Source: CAJXQU01 sp965223825
GTDB lineage: Bacteria > Pseudomonadota > Gammaproteobacteria > CAJXQU01
Direction of reading: 5' to 3'
DNA length: 64,000 nucleotides
Assembly: GCA_965223825.1 (NCBI GenBank)
Contig: OZ245018.1
Coordinates: 1,178,001-1,242,000 of the forward strand
Shown piece after piece: positions 24,402-33,414 of the stretch. The position numbers were made by a program, and so were the translations under genes. Positions within the stretch are counted from its first letter, which is position 1; each line of letters begins with the position of its first letter. The notes beneath the pieces were generated by a model. The model saw nothing but the letters and a program-made list of their open reading frames with translations. It searched no databases and was not told the DNA's origin.

Positions 24402-25746
24402 ACGAACACCTATCTGGCAACAGCGTTTCGATGAATGTATTGAGCGCTTGCAAAAACCGGCCCCGGTTATCGTTGAAGGAAAACTGACACGGATGGCCGG
24501 GTTAACGTTGGAAGCTGAAGGTTGTGAAGCTGCCGTTGGCGATCGTTGTTTAATAAAAGCCAATAGCGGTAAATCCATTGAGGCGGAAGTAGTGGGTTTT
24601 GCGGGTGAGAAATTATTTTTAATGCCGATAGGATCAATTGATGGTCTCGCGCCAGGATCACGCGTGATACCCATTGGTCGTGCTGGTGATGTGCCCGTGG
24701 GGTATGAATTGCTTGGCCGCGTAATCGATGGCACAGGACGCCCATTGGATGGAAAAGGGCCACTTCGTGCAGAGGAAAGTTTTCCATTAAATGGTCGTCG
24801 CATTAACCCATTAAAAAGACATCCAATCCACGCGCCACTTGATGTTGGTGTACGTGCAATTAACACCTTGTTATCTGTCGGTGGTGGCCAACGTTTGGGT
24901 TTATTTGCCCCGAGTGGTGTGGGTAAAAGTGTGTTGCTCGGCATGATGACACGTTTTACTAGTGCCGATGTGATCGTGGTCGGTCTGATTGGTGAACGAG
25001 GTCGTGAGGTAAAAGAATTTATTGATCATATTTTAGATGATGAGGCACGTAAACGTTCCGTTGTCGTCGCAACTCCAGCTGATATGCCACCCTTAATGCG
25101 TATGCATGGTGCTGCTGTAGCAACCAGTATTGCGGAATATTTTCGTGATCAAGGTAAGCATGTTTTGTTGCTGATGGATTCTTTAACGCGTTATGCGCAA
25201 GCACATCGTGAGATCGCTTTAGCGATCGGTGAACCTCCGGCCACACGAGGTTTTCCTCCTTCTGTTTTTGCGCAATTACCGCATTTAGTTGAGCGTGCAG
25301 GTAATGGTGATGCAGGTGGCGGATCTATCACGGCGTTTTATACTGTATTAATGGAAGGTGATGGTAATAGCGATCCAGTTGCTGAATCGGCTCGTGCGAT
25401 TTTGGACGGGCATGTGTATTTATCACGACGCTTAGCGGAGTCAGGGCATTTTCCTGCGATTGATATTGAGGCGTCGATTAGTCGTGCGATGAATCAAATA
25501 ACGTCGAATGAACATCAAGCGAGTGCGCGTCAGTTCCGTCATTATTTTTCACTTTATGAACAGAACAAAGACTTGTTAAATGTCGGCGCTTATAAGGCTG
25601 GCAGTAATCCTGATCTGGATCGCGCGATTACATTACAGCCAGATTTACAAGCATTTTTACAACAAGGAATTGATGAAAAAGTGACCTTACAACAAAGTCT
25701 TGATCAGCTCGGTTCAATACTGAGTAGCAATATCGGCGAATCATGA
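24376..25746 (+). CDS. fliI: Flagellum-specific ATP synthase/ATPase FliI
   Basis: ATPase of the flagellar type III export machine, homologous to F1-beta. Walker A region GLFAPSGVGKSVLLGMM, the family signature RGREVKEF, Walker B-like HVLLLMDSLTRYAQAHREIALAIGEPPATRG. The frame is open from a TTG at 24358. I chose the ATG at 24376 (456 residues, 26-base overlap with fliH), because family homology begins only after residue ~20; ATGs at 24385 and 24388 are also possible. The stop overlaps the fliJ start (ATGA). Confidence 0.95.
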   Translation: MIEMMNNAERTPIWQQRFDECIERLQKPAPVIVEGKLTRMAGLTLEAEGCEAAVGDRCLIKANSGKSIEAEVVGFAGEKLFLMPIGSIDGLAPGSRVIPIGRAGDVPVGYELLGRVIDGTGRPLDGKGPLRAEESFPLNGRRINPLKRHPIHAPLDVGVRAINTLLSVGGGQRLGLFAPSGVGKSVLLGMMTRFTSADVIVVGLIGERGREVKEFIDHILDDEARKRSVVVATPADMPPLMRMHGAAVATSIAEYFRDQGKHVLLLMDSLTRYAQAHREIALAIGEPPATRGFPPSVFAQLPHLVERAGNGDAGGGSITAFYTVLMEGDGNSDPVAESARAILDGHVYLSRRLAESGHFPAIDIEASISRAMNQITSNEHQASARQFRHYFSLYEQNKDLLNVGAYKAGSNPDLDRAITLQPDLQAFLQQGIDEKVTLQQSLDQLGSILSSNIGES

Positions 25747-26168
25747 ATACACGAACGTCTCGCATGAAAACCATTGTCGGCTTAGCTTCGCGAGAAGAAG
25801 ATACGGCTGCAAAAGCATTGGCAGATTCACAACGCTTTCTTGAACAAGTCATGACGCAACGTGCAGAAATGCATCAATGTCGTGCCGAATACGCATCACA
25901 ATTACTCAATAAAGGCAGCGTACGAAACGTTGCAGAAATGAAAAGCACCCGCGTGTTTATTCAACAATTAGATAAAGCACTTCAGCAACTTGATGATCAA
26001 TTAAAACACGCTGAAAAGCGCAACCAGCAATGTCTACAATCGTGGTTGAAATTACGTAATAAAACACAAGCGCTTTCGGATATTAAAGGTCGTTATCAAG
26101 CAGATGAAGTGCGTGAGCTGGAAAGTAGAGAGCAATTTGAAACTGATGAGTTGTCACAGCGGAAATAG
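25743..26168 (+). CDS. fliJ: Flagellar export chaperone FliJ
   Basis: A 141-residue almost wholly helical coiled-coil protein, the size and charge pattern of FliJ, the export-gate stalk that interacts with FliI (gamma-subunit-like). It overlaps fliI by 4 bases. Sequence conservation in this family is low, so the call rests on position, length and coiled-coil character. It is the last flagellar gene in the block: fliK, fliL and the rest do not follow. Confidence 0.88.
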   Translation: MNTRTSRMKTIVGLASREEDTAAKALADSQRFLEQVMTQRAEMHQCRAEYASQLLNKGSVRNVAEMKSTRVFIQQLDKALQQLDDQLKHAEKRNQQCLQSWLKLRNKTQALSDIKGRYQADEVRELESREQFETDELSQRK

Positions 26169-26183
26169 AAAGGAGAATCAGAG

Positions 26184-26936
26184 ATGACACGTTGGAAAGC
26201 CTCTGGCATTCATTTATTTATTTGTACATTGATCGCGTTAACCGTGTTGATGGTGATGCTGTATGTTTGGTATCCATCGCCGTATTTCGAAAGCATGGGT
26301 GGAAAGGAGTTACTCTTTATTTTACTTGCGGTGGATCTAACCTTGGGCCCACTGATTACCTTAATTATTTATAACCCGAAAAAGAAAAGTTTGAAAATGG
26401 ATTTATCGATCATTGGGTTTGTGCAAGTTGCGGCATTGGCTTATGGTTTGTCGGTTTTGTTTCAAGCCCGACCTGTTTATTTAGTCTTCGCGGTTGATCG
26501 CTTTGAAGTAGTCTCGGCGAATGAGATTGAACAAGAACATCTTAACAATGTAAAAAATGCAGCGTTTAAAGCATTGCCGATTACCGGACCAAAACTGGCC
26601 ACTGCACTATTACCAGAAGATGATAAAACGCGTGAATTGATTTTATTTTCAGCATTGAATGGTGGGCCAGATATTCAAGCAATGCCAGAATTTTATGTTG
26701 ATTATGATCAGTCGACAGTTGAGGTGTTAGAAAGAGCAATGAATTTGGCTGATCGTAATTTGACTGACGAGACGATTAAAAAACAAGTTGATCGATTGGT
26801 AGAAAAAGAAAATTATCAAATCAATCAATTAAGTATTATACCCGTGAGAACCAAAAATAAATTTATCACGGCGTTGATCGATAACGATACGGCAAGCGTA
26901 TTGAAACTGGTAGATGTTGATCCTTACACGCTCTGA
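26184..26936 (+). CDS. TfpX/TfpZ-type type IV pilin accessory protein
   Basis: This 250-residue protein has about three N-terminal membrane helices (LFICTLIALTVLMVMLYVWYP; ELLFILLAVDLTLGPLITLII; LSIIGFVQVAALAYGLSVLF) and a periplasmic C-terminal part beginning RPVYLVFAVDRFEVVSANEI. This layout and the DLTLGPLITLIIYNP and RPVYLVF segments are those of TfpX/TfpZ accessory proteins found beside type IV pilin genes. No pilin gene is present here. It follows fliJ by 15 bases with a good ribosome site (AAGGAG), so it may be co-transcribed with the flagellar operon, which is unusual. Confidence 0.8.
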   Translation: MTRWKASGIHLFICTLIALTVLMVMLYVWYPSPYFESMGGKELLFILLAVDLTLGPLITLIIYNPKKKSLKMDLSIIGFVQVAALAYGLSVLFQARPVYLVFAVDRFEVVSANEIEQEHLNNVKNAAFKALPITGPKLATALLPEDDKTRELILFSALNGGPDIQAMPEFYVDYDQSTVEVLERAMNLADRNLTDETIKKQVDRLVEKENYQINQLSIIPVRTKNKFITALIDNDTASVLKLVDVDPYTL

Positions 26937-27136
26937 TTATTCTATTATAAAAATATTTGATAGAAAAAGTAGATCAGGGATAAGGAAAACCATACCCATG
27001 AAAACTTGTAGGAGACCTCTTCTTTAATCAGCGCGGCTTGATCAAGTTGAGGTTGAGTGGTGCGATTTTTTCGAAGTTAATGTGGCAAGTAAAGGCCTAA
27101 AGAAAATTCGATTGATGACTTGAACATTTTTATTGA

Positions 27137-28576
27137 TCAATTAAGAATCGAACGTCGGCCCGGATCGGGGTTGATGTTGTCCGATGATACCGTTGGGAGT
27201 CTGATCTCAACACTTAAGCCTTTTTCTACTCGATTTTGAGCTTTGATCGAACCGGCATGGCTTTGAATCGCACGCTGTGCAATGGTGAGCCCGAGTCCGA
27301 AACCACGATAAGCATACTCGGATGGTTGGCTGCGGAAAAACGGATCGAAAATTTTATCGACATGCGCAAGGGCGACGCCAGGTCCTTCGTCTTCAACTTG
27401 GATTTCAACAAATTTATGCGATTTCAGGTAGCGCAACGTGAGTGTCACGGTACTGCCTTTTTCTGTGTGATGAATTGCATTCCGTAAGACGTTCTCTAAT
27501 GCACGGTAGAGTAGTTCTCCATAACCTTCGACGAACGGGCTATCATCAACATCAAAGACGTTATCGATATGACAACCTTGACTCTTCGCTTCAAACCGAG
27601 CGGTATCCATGACGGTGTCGATCAGTTCGATGATATCGATTTTTTCTTTGTAGTACTGGTAAGCAGATGTTTCTGCAGAGAGACCAGACTCGATCTGAGA
27701 GAGGGTGAGAACCTCATTGACCAAACTTTCGAGACGTTGCGTTTCGATTTCAATGCGTTCAAGGCAATGAGGCACGCGTTCAGGTTGTTGTTGAGCAAGG
27801 CCGAGGCTTACTTGCAGGCGTGCTAAGGGCGATCGTAATTCGTGAGAAACATCGTGCAGAAGCATGCGATGAGAGTGGATCAGTTCTTTGATCGAATGTG
27901 CAAGACTTTCACTGTTGTCGAACGCTCTCGAACTGGCCATGTCATGTTTTAGCAATTTATTTTGCGAGAGAATATGTAACGCACCATCAATGTTGCGAAC
28001 GGGTTTGGTTAATAACCAACTCAATAATGCGCTCAGCAGCAATGTAATGAAAATAGCGGGTAACAAATACAGAGATTGATTTGTGAGAAATGTTGATAGT
28101 GGCGTATGGGTGAGTGGTTGTAATTGAGCTGTCGCGATCAAAAGCACTGGTTGTGCATCTTTTGAGGTTGTGTGCTTATCAACGGAGACTAACGGAGGAG
28201 AATTGATCGTCGGTTGCGGAATAGCAGTACTATTTCTTTTGTTATTGAAACGGGTGGGTGTGATTTGTTGCGCCGAAGGTGGTAGCCGACGACCTAATAA
28301 TTCAATACCGTGATTGTCGAGAATGTAAACGCTTGCCCAGCTGGGTAAGTATTTTTGCTGTTGCAGGACTTCTAAGGGGATTTCTAACATGGTGCTGCGT
28401 TGTACGATCAACTCGCTGGTGCAGAGTATTTCTTCGAGTACATTTTCAACGGCACTTTCTCGCGTTAGCTGTTTTCGTTCTAGATCAAGTTGATAAAAAT
28501 GTGAAACGATGAGTATGGCCAGCAAGACAAATGACAGCCAGATCATGATAAGTGTTTTCCAGAACAACCGGTCCAT
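27137..28576 (-). CDS. Sensor histidine kinase (CpxA/RstB-like)
   Basis: A 479-residue inner-membrane kinase: TM1 (LIMIWLSFVLLAILIVSHFY), a periplasmic sensor region of ~120 residues with a Pro/Thr-rich stretch, TM2 (LLPAIFITLLLSALLSWLL), HAMP, HisKA with phospho-His (LLHDVSHELRSPLARLQ), and HATPase (N box ENVLRNAIHHTE, G1 EDEGPGVA, G2 GFGLGLTIAQRAI). GGAG lies 9 bases before the ATG. The cognate regulator is upstream at 28630 with a 53-base gap. The signal is unknown; envelope stress is the family precedent. Confidence 0.9.
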   Translation of the reverse strand: MDRLFWKTLIMIWLSFVLLAILIVSHFYQLDLERKQLTRESAVENVLEEILCTSELIVQRSTMLEIPLEVLQQQKYLPSWASVYILDNHGIELLGRRLPPSAQQITPTRFNNKRNSTAIPQPTINSPPLVSVDKHTTSKDAQPVLLIATAQLQPLTHTPLSTFLTNQSLYLLPAIFITLLLSALLSWLLTKPVRNIDGALHILSQNKLLKHDMASSRAFDNSESLAHSIKELIHSHRMLLHDVSHELRSPLARLQVSLGLAQQQPERVPHCLERIEIETQRLESLVNEVLTLSQIESGLSAETSAYQYYKEKIDIIELIDTVMDTARFEAKSQGCHIDNVFDVDDSPFVEGYGELLYRALENVLRNAIHHTEKGSTVTLTLRYLKSHKFVEIQVEDEGPGVALAHVDKIFDPFFRSQPSEYAYRGFGLGLTIAQRAIQSHAGSIKAQNRVEKGLSVEIRLPTVSSDNINPDPGRRSILN

Positions 28577-28629
28577 ATCAGCTCCTTCTTGTTCTTTTTA
28601 TTCTATTTTATGTTTTTGCTAACCACGAA

Positions 28630-29313
28630 CTACCAAATCAATTGATAACCGACTCCCCTTACCGTTTGGATACAAGAGCGGTCATCCTTCAATTGTCCGA
28701 GTTTCGCCCGGATACTGCTTAAATGAACATCGATGCTTCTGTCGTAAGGGACCAATGCACGTCCGAGTCCTTGCTTGGAGAGTTCTTTCTTGCTTACGAC
28801 TTTGCCGGCTTGTCTGGCCAGAATTTCGAGTAAATTGAATTCTGTGCTGGTTAAACTGATGACTTGATCATCCCAACTAACATGGCGCTTCTCGGGCCAG
28901 ATAGTTAATGAACCGACTTTGATTGGATCGGTATTGTCAAGGGATGGAGAGGAGTGAGTACGGCGTAAAATAGCGCGAATGCGCGCAACGAGTTCGCGAG
29001 GTGAGCAGGGTTTTGCAACATAGTCGTCTGCGCCAAGTTCCAACCCAACAATACGATCAACCTCATCTCCCCGTCCCGTAAGCATTAGGACTGGGACTTG
29101 GTTGTGCATGCGGATTCGGCTGAGTACTTCAATACCATTCAGCCCAGAAATCATGACGTCCAGTACAACCAGCGAAAAATCGCTTTGCATCACTTTATCG
29201 ATTGCGAGTTGGCCATCCATAACCGTTGAAACAACGAAGCCCTCTTGTTCGAGGTAATCCTTCATCATGTCAGTCAACTCTGCATCATCATCAACCAGTA
29301 GTAGATTGTTCAT
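28630..29313 (-). CDS. OmpR/CpxR-family response regulator
   Basis: A 227-residue regulator: receiver domain with acidic pair (LLVDDDAELTDMM), phospho-Asp (LVVLDVMISGLNG) and Lys (DDYVAKPCSPREL); winged-helix C-terminus (SLTSTEFNLLEILARQAGKVVSKKELSKQGL, then RSIDVHLSSIRAKLG and IQTVRGVGYQL). The ATG at 29313 is preferred over a TTG at 29343, since receiver homology begins immediately after it, although neither has a clear ribosome site. It is the first gene of a two-gene operon with the kinase at 27137. Confidence 0.92.
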   Translation of the reverse strand: MNNLLLVDDDAELTDMMKDYLEQEGFVVSTVMDGQLAIDKVMQSDFSLVVLDVMISGLNGIEVLSRIRMHNQVPVLMLTGRGDEVDRIVGLELGADDYVAKPCSPRELVARIRAILRRTHSSPSLDNTDPIKVGSLTIWPEKRHVSWDDQVISLTSTEFNLLEILARQAGKVVSKKELSKQGLGRALVPYDRSIDVHLSSIRAKLGQLKDDRSCIQTVRGVGYQLIW

Positions 29314-29472
29314 GTGAAAATTATTATTTTTTTTAAATCGCAATTAGATAACACGGCTTAGAGCTTGTATAGGAAGTGTTTTTTACATACTTTCACCCTG
29401 TCTTTACATAGCTTAACGTGTCTGTTCATGACTTCAGCTTAGCAAAGAATTAAAGAATAATACGTAAAAAGC

Positions 29473-29497
29473 AAAAACGGCCCAAAGGACCGTTTTT
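29473..29497 (-). terminator. Rho-independent terminator of the MxaD-like gene
   Basis: AAAAACGG and CCGTTTTT flank a 9-base loop region whose CC/GG bases can extend the stem. The T run on the minus strand follows the stem. It lies 27 bases after the stop of the SRPBCC gene and would also work for plus-strand transcripts. Confidence 0.85.
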
Positions 29498-29523
29498 ACC
29501 TATGCGAAGATAGTATGCTCTTA

Positions 29524-30096
29524 TTACTTCTCGAGCATGCTCTTCAGGTTAGTTAAGCCAGCTTGATATACCGCAGTAACGGCATTCACAGCGGCATCAT
29601 CTCCTAGAGCTTCTGGTACATCATGGTGGCCATGATAAGCGCGATAGAATTTCGCTTTCCAGATTACTTCACTACCACCATCAACTGCTTTTACAGTAAC
29701 GAAGGGGATGTATTTGTTCACTGGGATGACAGGAATTTCAAGGGTTTCGCCATGATCATCGACCGTGCCGACAGATGACATGGCTTTGATTGCATACTTA
29801 TAAGTCATGCCTTCTTCCTTAAAGACTTGTAATTCTTCAGTAATTGTATTGCCATCTTCTAATGTCAGTGTGCGTTGGGTGCCTTTTTCATTCGGCCCTG
29901 TTGATTCTGTGGCTTTCACGGCGGGATGCCAAACATGAAAACTATTGAAGTCTTTCACTGCTGCCCAAACTGTAGCGGGATCGGCATTGATCACAATTTT
30001 TTCTTCTACCGTGTGGCGAGGTGGCGCGTTTGCTGCGATCGCAACGACGGGTAAGAGCACTAACATTGCCATCAGTTGTTTTACTTGATTCTTCAT
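29524..30096 (-). CDS. Secreted SRPBCC-family protein, MxaD-like
   Basis: A 190-residue exported protein: a signal peptide (LMAMLVLLPVVAIAANA) followed by one START/polyketide-cyclase-like fold (EEKIVINADPATVWAAVKDFNSFHVWHPAVKATES, then VIWKAKFYRAY and AVYQAGLTNLKSML at the end). This arrangement matches MxaD-type periplasmic proteins associated with methanol dehydrogenase in methylotrophs, though the same family occurs more widely. There is no methanol dehydrogenase gene in the window. It is monocistronic with its own terminator. The MxaD assignment is tentative; the SRPBCC fold is clear. Confidence 0.8.
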   Translation of the reverse strand: MKNQVKQLMAMLVLLPVVAIAANAPPRHTVEEKIVINADPATVWAAVKDFNSFHVWHPAVKATESTGPNEKGTQRTLTLEDGNTITEELQVFKEEGMTYKYAIKAMSSVGTVDDHGETLEIPVIPVNKYIPFVTVKAVDGGSEVIWKAKFYRAYHGHHDVPEALGDDAAVNAVTAVYQAGLTNLKSMLEK

Positions 30097-30856
30097 AAAT
30101 CCTAACTCTCCTTAATTCAATTTTTATTTTTCTACACTCTGCATTCTTGAAAATGCAACCCAAGATTATATAAGGAAGTCATCCATAACGTCACCTGAAG
30201 GATTCCTGTCTTATGCAGAGGTATTTGTAATCCTCTCAATGAGGTGGGCTCAAATACAAACCAACTCTTATAAAAGGCGTCATGTATGTGGGGGGAATCA
30301 GTGGAGGCAAGGAATGCTGAAGATCAAGGTTTCCTCTTCTAAGAAAATAGGGTGCGTCAACTCAATGACGGCGATAATCGGGATGTGCAGAATGAGCTTA
30401 AAAAAAGGCTTAAAAGTAAAAAATATCAATTAATGTATCGAATGGTATTAAAAGAAAAATTCAATTTTTTCAGGATGGTGAGGAGGGTGGTTTTCGTTGT
30501 TCATAGAAAATGAAAACATGACCCTTTAAAAATTAATTATTATGTTGTTATGTCAAATTATAAAAAATGATAAACAATAATTTCCGCATTAGTACAAAAT
30601 AAAATTATCAGTAAATAAAGTTATAATTTTAAAATCAAAGTAACGTGGTAATTAATGTTAAGTTATTAATTCCAATAAATACAATTACTTAAACTCCAGA
30701 AATTGTTCAGAATATACTCCTTGAAATAAATCTTATCGATTAATTTTTTGTTTTTATAAGTACTGATTGGTATGAAAAAAATAATTTATATTTGTATCTA
30801 CCTGTACATAAATCGTAAGTTTTTGTTTTTAAAACAACTGTGAAATTCAATAGGCA

Positions 30857-30877
30857 AGACGGGCATATGTCCCGTCT
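30857..30877. repeat. 7-bp stem-loop
   Basis: AGACGGG, loop CATATGT, CCCGTCT. It lies in the empty region ahead of the polyketide locus, 114 bases before a stronger stem-loop. Function unknown. Confidence 0.4.
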
Positions 30878-30990
30878 GACGCGGGCAAATATCTGGTTTC
30901 TATTTCCATTAGGTTCAGTATATATTAGCTCCGACGTCGAGAAATTGACGGGCATAAAAGTAAATTTATTTTTCTTTAATTTAAGTGCCT

Positions 30991-31020
30991 GCCTGTAGTT
31001 TCTGGGGGGAAACTACAGGC
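30991..31020. terminator. Perfect 12-bp stem-loop in a gene-free region
   Basis: GCCTGTAGTTTC, loop TGGGGG, GAAACTACAGGC. The stem is perfect but no annotated gene ends nearby on either strand. Either it terminates an unannotated small RNA or it acts in the leader of the biosynthetic operon starting at 31234. On the minus strand the loop is CCCCCA. Confidence 0.45.
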
Positions 31021-31233
31021 GTCAATTTAAGACATCACCAATACATAACCTCTCGGCGAAAGTATCAATCGTGATCGTCGATGACAGATAAAAATTATTA
31101 GCAATGGGGCGGTATTCGCATTTCATTATGGCGAACGGTAATTTTTTGCTTGAAGAAATGACGAGTGCTGGTGTTTTTGTAGCTTGATCACATCTCTTTG
31201 TATCAGGCCATCGTTATTAAGTAGAGGAAGCAC

Positions 31234-32607
31234 ATGTCACAGATAAATGAATCAGTTTCAGTTTGTATTGTGGGTGCCGGCGTTGCAGGGCTTGCGATCG
31301 CAAAACAGTTACAAGAACGAAGTGTTAACTTTGTTTGTTTTGATGCGCGTGACAAACTTGGTGGGATATGGGCATTTACTGACGATCCAAAATTCACTGC
31401 TGCTTGGGGAAGACTCAATCAGAATACGCCGAGAGGGCGATACGAATTTTCAGATTATCCGATGCCTGATAGCTATCCTGATTATCCTACCAGAGAGCAA
31501 GTTCAAAACTATTTAGAAGATTACGCAAGTCATTTCAATTTCATCGATAAGATCAAACTTAATACGTGGGTCGTGTCTGCCGAACGTTTGGAAGAGGGTG
31601 GATGGATAGTTGAAACTTCAGATCAAAATAAGAAATTTTACGATTATTTCATTGTTGCGAACGGACATCACAACAAGCCCAATTACCCCGCCTACGTTGC
31701 GGACAATAAATTCTCCGGTGAAACACTGCATTCCAGTCAATATCGTTTTCGTGAACCCTTTGCAGGTAAGAAGGTGATGGTTGTCGGAATCGGCAATAGT
31801 GGATCGCAGATCGCTGTTGATGTAAGTCACGCTGCGGAACAAACCTTCATCTCAACACGTCGAGGTGTATACATTTTACCGCATTATATTTGCGGTTTAC
31901 GGTTCGATAAACTTTTCGGTTTTGTTGAATGGTGGTGGGTACATAAAGTCTTGCCGTGGCCTGTCCTGCATTGGATTTCATCTGTGTATTACGGCTTATT
32001 TCTAGCAAAAAATGAAAGTTTTGGAATGCCTAAACCTGATCACAAAATGTTTGAGGCGTTGCCAACGTTAAGTGAGAATTTTTTTAATCGTGTCGGTGAT
32101 GGTCGACTTGTGGTCAAGCCAGAGGTCGATCGGTTAGATGGTAATACGGCCTATTACAAAGATGGTACATCTGAAGAGCTTGACGCGATCATATATAGCA
32201 CTGGTTTTGATCTGGATTTTCCTTTCTTTAAAGACGAGACATTGAAACTTCAAGAAAACCGCGTTCCTTTGTTTAAACGCATATTTTCAACTCAGTATCC
32301 CGATGTGTGTTTTATCGGTTTATTTCAAGCGGTGACATTTGGCTTTTTACACATGATGGAGCATCAGTCAAAACTGGTTGCGGAATACATCATCGGTAAT
32401 TACACCTTGCCATCACAATCAGACATGTTGCAAGACATCGCTAAAGAGAAAAAACATATCGAAAAAACCTTCACGAAAGTACTGAGAAATAATTATCAGA
32501 TGATGGGCTCTGTCTATGTACATGATGTTAAATGCGAAATGAAAAAAGGTATCGCAAGAACCGGGAAAAAACAGGAAGACGTTATGGCCGTTAGATCAGC
32601 CGTTTGA
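31234..32607 (+). CDS. Flavin-containing monooxygenase, copy 1
   Basis: A 457-residue class B flavoprotein monooxygenase: FAD-binding GAGVAGLAIAKQL at the N-terminus, the FMO/BVMO-type fingerprint FSGETLHSSQY, and NADPH-binding VVGIGNSGSQIAVDV. Enzymes of this type hydroxylate or perform Baeyer-Villiger insertion on ketones; related FMOs modify polyketides in several trans-AT pathways. AGAGGAAG precedes the ATG. It is the first gene of the long plus-strand biosynthetic run, so it probably sits next to the operon promoter. The substrate is probably a carrier-bound or released intermediate (inference). Confidence 0.9.
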   Translation: MSQINESVSVCIVGAGVAGLAIAKQLQERSVNFVCFDARDKLGGIWAFTDDPKFTAAWGRLNQNTPRGRYEFSDYPMPDSYPDYPTREQVQNYLEDYASHFNFIDKIKLNTWVVSAERLEEGGWIVETSDQNKKFYDYFIVANGHHNKPNYPAYVADNKFSGETLHSSQYRFREPFAGKKVMVVGIGNSGSQIAVDVSHAAEQTFISTRRGVYILPHYICGLRFDKLFGFVEWWWVHKVLPWPVLHWISSVYYGLFLAKNESFGMPKPDHKMFEALPTLSENFFNRVGDGRLVVKPEVDRLDGNTAYYKDGTSEELDAIIYSTGFDLDFPFFKDETLKLQENRVPLFKRIFSTQYPDVCFIGLFQAVTFGFLHMMEHQSKLVAEYIIGNYTLPSQSDMLQDIAKEKKHIEKTFTKVLRNNYQMMGSVYVHDVKCEMKKGIARTGKKQEDVMAVRSAV

Positions 32608-32667
32608 TTTATTAGATCAGGGATATGTTCACTCAATTATTAAAATTATGGACAAAAGGCTAAATAA

Positions 32668-33393
32668 ATGATCATTGAAGATGCGGTGGTATTAATAACA
32701 GGCGCAGGTCGAGGGCTAGGCTTGGCACTGGTGAGAGCATTGTTCAATAAATCGCCTCGATATATTTATGCAGCTATCCGTAATCAGGAGCAGCTTGATG
32801 ATCTCATTGCTGATTACGGAGATATTGTAATACCAGTCAGTATGGATGTTACGGATACAGAGTCTATTAATCGTGTAGCAGATCTTGCGCAAGATGTGAC
32901 CCTGTTAATCAATAATGCTGGCGTCATTTCTGAAGGCGATTTGTTTCAAGCAGAACTTGACAATATTCAACGTGAAATGGATGTAAATTATTTCGGAACA
33001 TTAAATGTCATTCGACGTTTTACTCCGATTATAGAAGCCAATGGTGGTGGGGCGGTAATCAATATTTTATCCATCTCTGCACTTGCAAGCGTGCCTGGCA
33101 TTGGTGGGTATAGCGCATCTAAAGCGGCTTCTCAATCTCTAACACAATCTATTCGTTATTTATTACAGGATAAATCAATCACTGTGCATGGTGTTTTTCC
33201 GGGCCCTATTGATACTGATATGACACGGGATATGGATGTACGAAAAGCCACATCCGATGATGTCGCCCAGGCGATTGTTGAGCAAGTTGAGCAAGGTGAA
33301 GAAGACATCTTTCCTGATGAAATGTCTCGTCAAGGTGGGCTTTGTTGGCGAAGTGATCCAAAAGTTCTCGAACGTCAATTAGCGATGAGTTGA
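32668..33393 (+). CDS. Short-chain dehydrogenase/reductase
   Basis: A 241-residue NAD(P)-dependent oxidoreductase with the classical TGAGRGLGLAL cofactor loop, NNAGV, the catalytic Ser (ILSISALAS) and Tyr-Lys pair (GYSASKAAS). It would oxidise an alcohol or reduce a ketone, possibly preparing the ketone for the neighbouring FMO. It lies 60 bases after the first FMO and 21 bases before the polyketide synthase gene. Confidence 0.9.
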   Translation: MIIEDAVVLITGAGRGLGLALVRALFNKSPRYIYAAIRNQEQLDDLIADYGDIVIPVSMDVTDTESINRVADLAQDVTLLINNAGVISEGDLFQAELDNIQREMDVNYFGTLNVIRRFTPIIEANGGGAVINILSISALASVPGIGGYSASKAASQSLTQSIRYLLQDKSITVHGVFPGPIDTDMTRDMDVRKATSDDVAQAIVEQVEQGEEDIFPDEMSRQGGLCWRSDPKVLERQLAMS

Positions 33394-33414
33394 TGGCAAT
33401 GTTGAATCGAATTA

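Larger units (their letters stand above)
30097..31233. other. 1.1-kb A+T-rich region without a convincing gene
   Basis: It lies between the divergent MxaD-like gene and the polyketide locus. Short frames are present, but none has a ribosome site or recognisable product. It holds two dyads: AGACGGG/CCCGTCT (30857-30877) and a perfect 12-bp stem at 30991-31020. The last ~200 bases should carry the promoter of the biosynthetic operon; I see no confident -35/-10 pair. Confidence 0.6.

Noticed and set aside
24180..24944. 254-codon minus-strand frame opposite fliH/fliI
   Set aside because: Antisense to two conserved flagellar genes, Pro/Ser-rich composition typical of a shadow frame, no ribosome site.
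30239..30433. 64-codon frame in the gene-free region
   Set aside because: Lys-rich, no ribosome site, no recognisable motif; kept only as part of the intergenic description.
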